A DNA stretch of 20,204 nucleotides from assembly GCA_045600765.1 (NCBI GenBank), contig JAZRYM010000024.1, positions 1 through 20,204 on the forward strand, given 5' to 3'. Below, piece after piece: positions 14,670 to 20,204 of the stretch. Each line of letters opens with the position of its first letter. Positions within the stretch are counted from its first letter, which is position 1. Below the pieces are notes generated by a model, which saw only the letters and a program-made list of their open reading frames with translations, did not search any database and was not told the DNA's origin. Source of the DNA: RGIG426 sp045600765. GTDB taxonomy: Bacteria > Bacillota > Clostridia > Oscillospirales > Acutalibacteraceae. The translations under genes and the position numbers were made by a program.

Positions 14670-15173
14670 TTAGTTTTCGCCGGATATATTGGAAACGACG
14701 CACACGCGCTTTTCCGCTAAATGCAACGCCGTTTTAACCACACGACACGCCTCCTCTTTTGCGGTTTCGTCGGCGGTGCCGTTCAGCACGACCACCACAC
14801 CCCGCACCGTCGGTTGACATTCGGTCAGCGGCTCTTTTCCGCTCGCATCGTACACGATACGCCGTCCGCTTTCGAGGGTGACCATCACCCGACAGTCGGA
14901 AACCCCGTCCACGCACAACAACAATTCCCGCAGTTTTTGCTCCATCGCGGCGGCGTAGTCGTCGGCACTCGCTACCTCCGCGGAAGCGGCGGTCGCCGCC
15001 TCATCCGCTTTGTGCGTGTCAAAGAGAGCCGAGAGCAAAATAAGTCCCATACCGATAAGCCCGACCCATACGACGATTTTCAGCGTGCGCGGCGCGCAAA
15101 GCCACTCCGACAGCGAAAAACGCTCACGCGGTGAGGTTGCGGCTTCATTGGTCAACTGTTCTTCTTTGCTCAT
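14670..15173 (-). CDS. spoIIIAG: Stage III sporulation protein AG
   Basis: Membrane-anchored ring component of the SpoIIIA-SpoIIQ channel, 167 residues, acting in the mother-cell membrane around the forespore. A cytosolic N terminus precedes one TM helix (about 32-50), a polar linker, then a ring-building domain with GVSDCRVMVTLESG (90-103), a Tyr-Asp-Ala strand, and RGVVVVLNG (124-132) leading to a helix and C-terminal strand. The family pattern G-V-G-D-V-x-V-M-V-T-L is well matched. ATG at 15173 overlaps the spoIIIAF stop as ATGA, with AGGAGGCGG upstream, implying coupled translation. Confidence 0.95.
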   Translation of the reverse strand: MSKEEQLTNEAATSPRERFSLSEWLCAPRTLKIVVWVGLIGMGLILLSALFDTHKADEAATAASAEVASADDYAAAMEQKLRELLLCVDGVSDCRVMVTLESGRRIVYDASGKEPLTECQPTVRGVVVVLNGTADETAKEEACRVVKTALHLAEKRVCVVSNISGEN

Positions 15174-15649
15174 TCTCCCGCCTCCTTGACGTTCACGGTC
15201 GTTTCCAGCCGATTTTGAAGCACTTCGCGCGCTTTCGCCCGCTTGCCGCGGCTTTTCGGCGCAAGCATCACGTCCACTCGTGCAATATATATGCTTCCGT
15301 CAGCGGCGTTATCCGTCACCACCTCGATTTTTTCCGCCGTGATTCCCTGCGCCGCAAGGGTGGTTGTCGCCACTTCCGTCGCCGCCTGCCGCACCGTTTC
15401 GTGCAGTTGCCGCATCACGGTGTCTTCCAACATTGTTTGTTCAAATTCGGTGGGAAGCAGGTCAAGAGACAACTCCGTCGGAAAGGAAAACACGGTGAAA
15501 AACGGAGTCAAAAACACACAGATAAAAAACGCCGATAGCAGCACGCGAAACACCTTTCCGCTCCCGTTTTCTGGCGCAAGTTTGCGCAAAATCGTTCCGG
15601 CGAGTGCCGCGAAACAAAGCCCCATCGCCCACGTTTGTAACGTGCTCAT
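15170..15649 (-). CDS. spoIIIAF: Stage III sporulation protein AF
   Basis: Membrane protein of 159 residues, part of the SpoIIIA complex. Two N-terminal hydrophobic helices (about 7-22 and 33-54, the second being VLLSAFFICVFLTPFF) are followed by a soluble domain that in homologues has a ring-building-like fold. The soluble part runs from about 75 and includes a helix (TVMRQLHETVRQAATEVA) and strands KIEVVTDN and IYIARVDVML. ATG at 15649 has GAGGTGGGC upstream, 9 bases after the spoIIIAE stop. It is less conserved in sequence than its neighbours; the assignment rests on topology, length and operon position. Confidence 0.9.
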   Translation of the reverse strand: MSTLQTWAMGLCFAALAGTILRKLAPENGSGKVFRVLLSAFFICVFLTPFFTVFSFPTELSLDLLPTEFEQTMLEDTVMRQLHETVRQAATEVATTTLAAQGITAEKIEVVTDNAADGSIYIARVDVMLAPKSRGKRAKAREVLQNRLETTVNVKEAGE

Positions 15650-15658
15650 AGCCCACCT

Positions 15659-16795
15659 CTATCCGTTCGCCGCAAGCGAGACAATCGTTAGGGAAATCAC
15701 CAAAAACAACCCGCTGCACACCAAAATTCCCGACAGCGTTTTGACGACGTCCGCCGACAGCCGCAACACCCCGGACAAAGTCGGAAACGCCAGCGTGTCC
15801 GCTACCGCCGCGCACAGCGAGAGGAGCAACGCCCAAAGCCCGCACCGGATAAGCGGCGGGAGCAACATCACCCCGGTCACCAAAATGCCGATACCGCCGA
15901 GGGTGGTACGCAAAACGAGCAAGCAGTTTTGCACCGTGCCGAACGCCTCGCTGACCGCGTTACCGATGACGGGAACGAGGTTTGCAAGCGAAAAGCGCAC
16001 CGCGCGAATGGACACCCCGTCCGCCCGCGTTCCGACCAGCGTTTGAAGGGACAACATCCCCACAAACACGGTGCAGAAAAAGCCGAGCGTCCAGGTGCAT
16101 ACGCGGTTGAGAAATTGACTGACCGAGGAGAGCGGAAAGGTGTCGTCCACCCCGCCCGCTACACCTAAACCGAGCGACACGGTCAACAGCGGCGTTACCG
16201 CGCCGGAAAGCACCGCCGTCATTCCCTCGGCGACAAACAGCACCACCGATTGAAAAGACAGCGCCACCGACGGGTTGCCCGATGAAACAAGCACACCCGC
16301 GTACACCGGCACAAAACTGCCCATAAACACAAACGCGCCACTCATCGCGTCGCACACGTCGCGGATACAGTCCGAAAGGGGCAAAAACAAGGTGGTACAC
16401 ACCGCTAAAATTCCCACCGTTTTGTAGGTGGTGGAAAGCGACTCGTCCGACGGCAGTTTTTGCATCCCGTTGAGGATGGAACAAAGGAGCAACACTCCGA
16501 GAAGCACCCCCGTCACGGTCAGCGGAACGGTTTTTTGCTCGTTTGCCGCCGCGAGCAAAAACGACGTGGCGGAATTTGGCTGTAAAGTGATTATACTTGA
16601 CAGTTCATAGTCGTCCACACCGAGCGATGAAAGCAACTCTTTCGTCCCGTCCGGCAGCGAATCCAGCACGTCCTGCGCGCCGCTCGCCTGCCATTGTTCG
16701 GCGTAGACATCGTCCGTCTCCGCCGCGGCAAAAAAGGTCAAAAAACCGCAAAATAACAAGGTTATCGGCACGATAAGCCACCGCCGATGTCTCAA
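15659..16795 (-). CDS. spoIIIAE: Stage III sporulation protein AE
   Basis: Polytopic membrane protein of 378 residues, the largest of the operon and possibly the transporter-like core of the SpoIIIA machine. A cleavable-looking signal (ITLLFCGFLTFFAAA, about 11-25) is followed by a soluble stretch with LPDGTKELLSSLGVD, then about seven or eight hydrophobic segments. Conserved features include FVMGSFVPVYAG-like FMGSFVPVYAGVLVSSG, and a NLVPVIGNAVSEAFGT segment (about 273-288), both typical of the family. The start is taken as TTG at 16795 behind AAGGGGGA; no ATG precedes the signal sequence. It lies 25 bases after spoIIIAD and 9 before spoIIIAF. Confidence 0.94.
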   Translation of the reverse strand: MRHRRWLIVPITLLFCGFLTFFAAAETDDVYAEQWQASGAQDVLDSLPDGTKELLSSLGVDDYELSSIITLQPNSATSFLLAAANEQKTVPLTVTGVLLGVLLLCSILNGMQKLPSDESLSTTYKTVGILAVCTTLFLPLSDCIRDVCDAMSGAFVFMGSFVPVYAGVLVSSGNPSVALSFQSVVLFVAEGMTAVLSGAVTPLLTVSLGLGVAGGVDDTFPLSSVSQFLNRVCTWTLGFFCTVFVGMLSLQTLVGTRADGVSIRAVRFSLANLVPVIGNAVSEAFGTVQNCLLVLRTTLGGIGILVTGVMLLPPLIRCGLWALLLSLCAAVADTLAFPTLSGVLRLSADVVKTLSGILVCSGLFLVISLTIVSLAANG

Positions 16796-16820
16796 CCGAA
16801 ACGTCCCCCTTTTTTCTTTT

Positions 16821-17225
16821 TCAGCCGCCGAATCCCTCGCCGTTTATCATCGTGGCGGCGAGGGTTGCCACCTTTTCAAATAGCGGCACCGAAAGGGCGA
16901 GTAAAGTGATTTTACCTGTCAGCTCCGCTTTACCCGCGAGGGCGGTTTCCCCCGCGTCGCGGCAGGTATCCGCCGCCGTTTGTGTCAACAAACACACCCC
17001 GAGTCCTTTGAGAAGAATACCTCCGTACTCCTGCGACAAGGGCAGACTTTCAAAGAGGGTGTCGGCGGTGTGTAAAAGCGGTTCAAGGCGCAAAAACAGC
17101 ACCGAAAGCACCACCGCCGCCGTCAACACCGACAAGAGCATCCCCTGTTCCGGCCGCTGTGTTTTGAGCAACACCGCAAGAAGCGCCGCCGCCACCAAAA
17201 TTCCCAAGGTTGCCGCCGTTTCCAT
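16821..17225 (-). CDS. spoIIIAD: Stage III sporulation protein AD
   Basis: Integral membrane protein of 134 residues with hydrophobic helices at about 4-20, 28-46, 68-84 and 104-124. The conserved stretch LLKGLGVCLLTQTAADTCRD then AGETALAGKAELTGK is diagnostic of this family. It resembles the SpoIIIAC/AD pair, which are thought to form the membrane core of the complex. ATG at 17225 shares one base with the spoIIIAC stop (TGATG), giving tight coupling. The C-terminal Gly-rich ending NGEGFGG is unremarkable. Confidence 0.95.
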   Translation of the reverse strand: METAATLGILVAAALLAVLLKTQRPEQGMLLSVLTAAVVLSVLFLRLEPLLHTADTLFESLPLSQEYGGILLKGLGVCLLTQTAADTCRDAGETALAGKAELTGKITLLALSVPLFEKVATLAATMINGEGFGG

Positions 17226-17419
17226 CAGAGCTGAAACACCTCTTTTACCACCGCGAACAACGCCGCAATCTCTTTTACGATAATGGTAAGCACCACGATA
17301 AGCCCCGCAAGGGTGGTCAACATCGCCTGTTCCTCGCGTCCGGCGCGTGTCAACACCAGGTTGAGCACCGCCACGATAATACCCACCGCCGCCACCTTGA
17401 AAATCAAATCCACATCCAT
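17225..17419 (-). CDS. spoIIIAC: Stage III sporulation protein AC
   Basis: Very short membrane protein of 64 residues with two helices (about 4-24 and 34-58), starting MDVDLIFKVAAVGIIVAVL. The length and the central TRAGREEQAML segment match the family (typically about 65 residues). The frame is open upstream to 17791 inside spoIIIAB, but ATG at 17419 with AAGGGAGCGG is the family start. It lies 13 bases after spoIIIAB and overlaps spoIIIAD by one base. Confidence 0.95.
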   Translation of the reverse strand: MDVDLIFKVAAVGIIVAVLNLVLTRAGREEQAMLTTLAGLIVVLTIIVKEIAALFAVVKEVFQL

Positions 17420-17432
17420 AGTGTCCGCTCCC

Positions 17433-17936
17433 TTATATGAGGATAAGCGCCGCCGCAAGCCCGCCGATTCCGCCGAGCGAAGCGTACAGCCGCCCTTTGT
17501 CTTTGTAAGCGTCCGCCGCCTCTTGTTGCCGCGCGGAAAAGCGCGTAGCAAACGCCTCGCACAGTTGCCGTTGTCCCGCCAAATCGGTGGTACCGAGCGA
17601 CAATCCGAAATCGCAAAGAAGCGCCACCTCCTCGCCGTTAAGCCCGTTTTTCGCGCAAAACACGGCGGCTTCACGCTTCCACACGGGATGAAATTGCGCG
17701 GGCGGCGTCTCGCGAAAAACCGCCAAAAACGGCAGTTCCCGAAAGGTCGTATTTTCAGAGAGCGCCGCCAAAATATCGGCGGGTGCGGCACCGGTCAGGC
17801 GCATTTCCTCCCCCACCCGTCGGCAAAGTTGTTCCGCTGTTTTCAAAAGGCGTGCTTTTCGTGAAAGTCCGGCGCTTTTCGCCAGTCCGAACGCCGTTAT
17901 TGCAAGCGCCAAAAGCAAAATTCCCGCCCATTTCAT
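17433..17936 (-). CDS. spoIIIAB: Stage III sporulation protein AB
   Basis: Membrane protein of 167 residues, with a TM helix at the very N terminus (about 3-19), a helical cytosolic body and a C-terminal TM helix (about 150-167, LGGIGGLAAALILI). The body resembles the GspF/PilC fold of secretion-system platform proteins known for this family. Family marks are the LKTAEQLCRRVGEEM region and LGTTDLAGQRQ (about 114-124). ATG at 17936 overlaps the spoIIIAA stop (ATGA) behind AGGAGGAACGACGG. It is the partner of the SpoIIIAA ATPase. Confidence 0.95.
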   Translation of the reverse strand: MKWAGILLLALAITAFGLAKSAGLSRKARLLKTAEQLCRRVGEEMRLTGAAPADILAALSENTTFRELPFLAVFRETPPAQFHPVWKREAAVFCAKNGLNGEEVALLCDFGLSLGTTDLAGQRQLCEAFATRFSARQQEAADAYKDKGRLYASLGGIGGLAAALILI

Positions 17937-18838
17937 CCGTCGTTCCTCCTCACTATGCGATACCCGTGGTCGGGTGCCATTTCCGCCACTACGGCAACGT
18001 CCGCGTTCCGGAGCAACGCCGCCGTATCGGCGCGCCGCAACGCCGTTTCAAGCGACGGCGCGTGGGTGCTGGTCACCACCCGCACACCGCTTCCCGCCGC
18101 GAACAGCACCGCCTCTGCCTCACGCGCGCTTGTCCACTCGTCAAACACCACATATTCCGGCGAAAGACAGCGCACCGCCCGTTCGATTCCCGTCGCCTTG
18201 TCCACTCCGCGCAACACGTCGCAATCGGCAAGCGCGCCGTCAAGCGACAGTTCCGACCGCTCGTCAATCACCGCCACCCGCTTGCGCGGGAACAGCCGCC
18301 CTTCGGAAAGCCCTTGCGCCACGTCGCGCAGCAGACTCGTTTTTCCGCACGACGGTCGCCCGCATACGAGGATATGCCCCGTTTTCGTGCGCTCGATTTC
18401 GCGCAACAGCGGGTCGGCACATCCCGTGTGCAATCGCGCCACACGCAGGCAGACGGAGGTAAACTCCCGCATAGAACACGGCGTGCCCGCCTCGTTGCGC
18501 ACCACCGTGCCCGCAATCCCGGCGCGGCATCCGCCCGCCGTCACAAACCCCTCGCCCAGTTCCGCTTCGTGGACGTGGAGCGCATAGCCGCACAGTTGTT
18601 TCACGCATTGCGCGACCTCCTCTCGGTCTACCGTCAGACAAGAGGGCGTGGAAAGTGCCGAAAGTTGTCCGTTTTTTTGTAAAAATCGCTCGCCGTCATC
18701 GGTGGAAAGGGTGAACAGCGCGCCCGCGCGCAACCGCAGTTCCCGCACGGTGCCGCTCTGTTCATCCGACAGCGCAAAAACGGCATCTTTCAGCCGTTTC
18801 GGAAGATACTCCGCCGCCTTTGCCACCGCGTTGTCCAC
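17933..18838 (-). CDS. spoIIIAA: Stage III sporulation protein AA (secretion-type ATPase)
   Basis: Cytosolic AAA/secretion-type ATPase that powers the SpoIIIA complex in the mother cell. About 301 residues. Visible parts: an N-terminal domain with YLPKRLKDAV and ELRLRAG, Walker A GRPSCGKT (about 160-167), a conserved VIDERSEL (about 191-198), and a Walker B-like YVVFDEWTS (about 229-237). Homologues more often have GPPGCGKTT and DEIG; here Pro-Ser-Cys and Trp-Thr replace some residues, but the consensus G-x4-G-K-T is kept. The frame starts at a TTG (18856), but GTG at 18838 with GAGGTGAG upstream is better. It is the first gene of the operon and diverges from DUF421. Confidence 0.93.
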   Translation of the reverse strand: MDNAVAKAAEYLPKRLKDAVFALSDEQSGTVRELRLRAGALFTLSTDDGERFLQKNGQLSALSTPSCLTVDREEVAQCVKQLCGYALHVHEAELGEGFVTAGGCRAGIAGTVVRNEAGTPCSMREFTSVCLRVARLHTGCADPLLREIERTKTGHILVCGRPSCGKTSLLRDVAQGLSEGRLFPRKRVAVIDERSELSLDGALADCDVLRGVDKATGIERAVRCLSPEYVVFDEWTSAREAEAVLFAAGSGVRVVTSTHAPSLETALRRADTAALLRNADVAVVAEMAPDHGYRIVRRNDG

Positions 18839-18856
18839 GATTCTCACCTCACACAA

Positions 18857-18885
18857 ATCCTATGTGCCTGTCCCGCCGAATAGAA
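18857..18885 (-). promoter_or_regulatory. Candidate sigma-E promoter of the spoIIIA operon
   Basis: On the minus strand TTCTATT (18879-18885) and CATAGGAT (18857-18864) are separated by 14 bases. They match the known sigma-E pattern KMATATT - 14 - CATACANT at about 5 of 7 and 6 of 8 positions. SpoIIIA operons are sigma-E controlled in Bacillus subtilis, so such a site is expected here. The predicted transcript would begin around 18850, right at the Shine-Dalgarno, leaving a leader of only about 12 bases. Confidence 0.4.
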
Positions 18886-18921
18886 CTGCCTTTTGCGGGA
18901 AAGATAACCGTGACTATTTTT

Positions 18922-18935
18922 AAGGATGTGTCCTT
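18922..18935 (+). promoter_or_regulatory. Shine-Dalgarno of DUF421 gene inside a small hairpin
   Basis: AAGGA (18922-18926) pairs perfectly with TCCTT (18931-18935) around TGTG. One base later the ATG of the DUF421 gene begins. The AAGGA is the only good ribosome binding site in reach, so translation may be dampened by the hairpin. The stem is only 5 bp, so the effect may be mild. Confidence 0.5.
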
Positions 18936-18936
18936 T

Positions 18937-19614
18937 ATGGCTGTTACTGCAATCCGCACCGTCATCATCTACGTCCTGCTCATCCTTGCCATGCGGCTGA
19001 TGGGCAAGCGGCAACTCGGCGATATGCAACCGATTGAACTGGTTGTCACCTTGCTGATTGCCGACCTTGCCGCTATCCCGATGCAAGAGCCGGGAACGCC
19101 GCTCGTCACCGGCGTGACCTCTATTTTTGTGCTCGTGTCGCTCGAAATCCTCTTTTCCGTATTGCGGCTGAAAAGTCCCGGTTTCGGGCGGCTGGTCTCC
19201 GGCTCGCCCATCGTGGTCGTCAAGGACGGAAAACCGCTCAAAAACGCGTTGCGCCGCCTGCGCCTGACCAACGAGGACTTGACCGACACCCTGCGCACGC
19301 AGGGCGTGTTTGACCTGCAAGACGTGGACACCGCCATTGTGGAAACCAACGGCAAAATCAGCGTCTTTTTGAAAGCGGACAAACAACCTCCCTGCCGCCG
19401 CGATTTGGCGATTTTGTCGGAAGAATCGTTGCCGCTTCCCGTTGTGTCCGACGGGGAATTTTGCGTATGGGCGATGCAGGCGGTTGGGTGGAATAAAGCC
19501 GCTGTTGCGCGCGCCCTCGCCCGCAACCGTGTGAAACTCCGCGACGTCTTTTTGATGACCGCCGCCGCGGACGGCTCTTTTCAAATCGTGAAAAACAAGG
19601 AGGCTCGTCTATGA
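18937..19614 (+). CDS. DUF421 (YetF/YcaP-like) membrane protein
   Basis: 225-residue protein of the DUF421 family, whose biochemical role is unknown. Three N-terminal membrane helices (about 4-20, 33-49, 57-77) include the family motif MGKRQLGDMQPIELVVTLL. A cytosolic alpha/beta part follows with GSPIVVVKDGK (89-99), LRRLRLTNEDLTDTLRTQGV (104-123) and DTAIVETNGKISV (131-143). A basic C-terminal extension after about 150 contains WNKAAVARALARNRVKLRDV. ATG at 18937 is preferred; the frame is open to 18820, overlapping spoIIIAA, without family homology. It overlaps the DUF4363 gene by ATGA. In Bacillus several paralogues are linked to spores, which would fit its position beside spoIIIA, but that is inference. 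Confidence 0.9.
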   Translation: MAVTAIRTVIIYVLLILAMRLMGKRQLGDMQPIELVVTLLIADLAAIPMQEPGTPLVTGVTSIFVLVSLEILFSVLRLKSPGFGRLVSGSPIVVVKDGKPLKNALRRLRLTNEDLTDTLRTQGVFDLQDVDTAIVETNGKISVFLKADKQPPCRRDLAILSEESLPLPVVSDGEFCVWAMQAVGWNKAAVARALARNRVKLRDVFLMTAAADGSFQIVKNKEARL

Positions 19615-19991
19615 AACGTCTGTACGTCGCCCTCGCCCTCGCCGTCATCTTGACTACGTCGTGTGTCGGCTCGCTCCGCTACCAAAAAATCGAAACAGAC
19701 GCGCTGATTGCGGATATTGACGCGCTCACAGAAGCGTTTGACCCGGCGCATCCGGAAGACGCGCTCGAACCCACCAGGGCGTTTTTAGAAGAATACGACC
19801 GCCGCACCGCGCTGTTCCCCATGTTCTCGCGCCATAACACGCTGACCGACGTGGAATGTGAGTTGGTGTCGCTTCCCGCCATTTTGGAAAAAGGCGAGCC
19901 GCTCGATTATGCCGCCACGTTACTGCGCTGTCGGGAGCGACTTTCGGCGTATTATCGCTTGGAATTGCCGCTTCCCGAGAATATTTTATAA
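19611..19991 (+). CDS. DUF4363 family protein, membrane-anchored
   Basis: 126-residue protein with an N-terminal hydrophobic segment (about 4-18) then a helical extracytoplasmic region. Cys18 lies in LTTSC, which is close to, but not a good match for, a lipobox, so it may be a signal anchor rather than a lipoprotein. The helical body (DALIADIDALTEAF, then YDRRTALFPMFSRHNTLTDV) fits the DUF4363 pattern, in which this family sits directly after a DUF421 gene in many Clostridia. ATG at 19611 overlaps the DUF421 stop, with AAGGAGG upstream. A functional pair with DUF421 is likely; what the pair does is not known. Confidence 0.85.
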   Translation: MKRLYVALALAVILTTSCVGSLRYQKIETDALIADIDALTEAFDPAHPEDALEPTRAFLEEYDRRTALFPMFSRHNTLTDVECELVSLPAILEKGEPLDYAATLLRCRERLSAYYRLELPLPENIL

Positions 19992-20008
19992 AAAGTTCAA
20001 ATTTTCTC

Positions 20009-20037
20009 TTGACATTTGGTGTCGAATAGGCTATGAT
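20009..20037 (+). promoter_or_regulatory. Strong sigma-A promoter of the tRNA operon
   Basis: A perfect TTGACA (20009-20014), exactly 17 bases of spacer, then TATGAT (20032-20037). Thirty-five bases separate the -10 from the mature tRNA-Lys 5' end. The leader holds AGGCGG (20042-20047) pairing with CCGCCT (20060-20065), a 6-bp stem with a 12-base loop. Confidence 0.9.
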
Positions 20038-20072
20038 AACAAGGCGGTTTTGAGAAATTCCGCCTCGAACAC

Positions 20073-20149
20073 GCACCATTAGCTCAGTTGGCTAGAGCAC
20101 CTGACTCTTAATCAGGGTGTCCAGGGTTCGAGTCCCTGATGGTGTACCA
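20073..20149 (+). tRNA. tRNA-Lys(CTT)
   Basis: A full cloverleaf can be drawn. The acceptor stem GCACCAT pairs with ATGGTGT (one G-U at the first pair), followed by discriminator A and encoded CCA. The anticodon stem CCTGA/TCAGG encloses loop CTCTTAA with anticodon CTT (20107-20109), reading AAG. The T stem CAGGG/CCCTG encloses TTCGAGT, and the D arm has GCTC/GAGC. Length is 77 including CCA. Confidence 0.97.
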
Positions 20150-20153
20150 ATAT

Positions 20154-20204
20154 GGCCCGTTGGTCAAGTGGTCTAAGACTCTGGCCTCTCACGCCAGCAA
20201 CATG
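20154..20204 (+). tRNA. tRNA-Glu(CTC), cut by the window edge
   Basis: The 5' part of a tRNA starts four bases after tRNA-Lys. Acceptor 5' strand GGCCCGT is followed by a D arm with GGTC/GACT region and AAGTGG. Anticodon stem CTGGC/GCCAG encloses loop CTCTCAC with anticodon CTC (20188-20190), reading GAG. The 5' sequence matches the usual bacterial tRNA-Glu beginning. The T arm and acceptor 3' strand lie outside the window. Confidence 0.9.

Noticed and set aside
1..20204. Defence island, prophage or biosynthetic cluster
   Set aside because: No transposase, integrase, phage, toxin-antitoxin, nuclease-helicase or NRPS/PKS-like genes are seen; the gene content is conserved backbone.

Overview
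The window reads as chromosomal backbone of an endospore-forming member of the Bacillota, class Clostridia; by eye it is moderately GC-rich and could belong to an Oscillospirales-type lineage. The main support is a complete eight-gene spoIIIA operon (spoIIIAA to spoIIIAH), which only endospore formers carry, followed by the conserved clostridial run asp23 - nusB - M22 protein - xseA - xseB - ispA - dxs - tlyA - nadK - argR - recN. Nearly everything is on the minus strand, so transcription mostly runs from high to low coordinates. Starts are mostly preceded by strong AGGAGG-type ribosome binding sites, and GTG and TTG starts are common.

Layout in transcription order. (1) 18937-20204, plus strand: a DUF421 membrane protein overlaps a DUF4363 protein by ATGA. 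They are followed by a near-consensus sigma-A promoter (TTGACA, 17 bp, TATGAT), tRNA-Lys(CTT) and the start of tRNA-Glu(CTC), which is cut by the window edge. (2) 14094-18838, minus: spoIIIAA-AB-AC-AD-AE-AF-AG-AH, tightly packed and diverging from DUF421. It is needed for the mother cell to forespore channel and late sigma-G activity. (3) 3963-13940, minus: an Asp23 protein with its own promoter and a structured leader, then an intrinsic terminator. Beyond the terminator lies a very tight housekeeping operon covering antitermination (nusB), an M22/TsaD-like protein, exonuclease VII, MEP/isoprenoid synthesis (ispA, dxs), rRNA 2'-O-methylation (tlyA), NAD kinase, ArgR and RecN. (4) 2447-3851, minus: nagA with a clear sigma-A promoter and a small one-TM protein. 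(5) 2-2364, minus: an RlmD-type 23S rRNA uracil methyltransferase, a hypothetical protein and a Fluc/CrcB fluoride channel.

The most unusual structure is an exact 42-bp direct repeat (862-903 and 982-1023). One copy is the coding 3' end of the rlmD-type gene, and the other lies 120 bp away in the spacer beyond it. This looks like an attachment-site scar or a local duplication. Other points of interest are a terminator splitting asp23 from nusB, a TsaD-like protein that keeps its metal ligands but has lost other family residues, a candidate sigma-E promoter with an extremely short leader for spoIIIA, and a Shine-Dalgarno site buried in a hairpin ahead of DUF421.

I did not find a new defence, mobile or biosynthetic system. 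No stretch longer than about 180 bases lacks an assigned feature.
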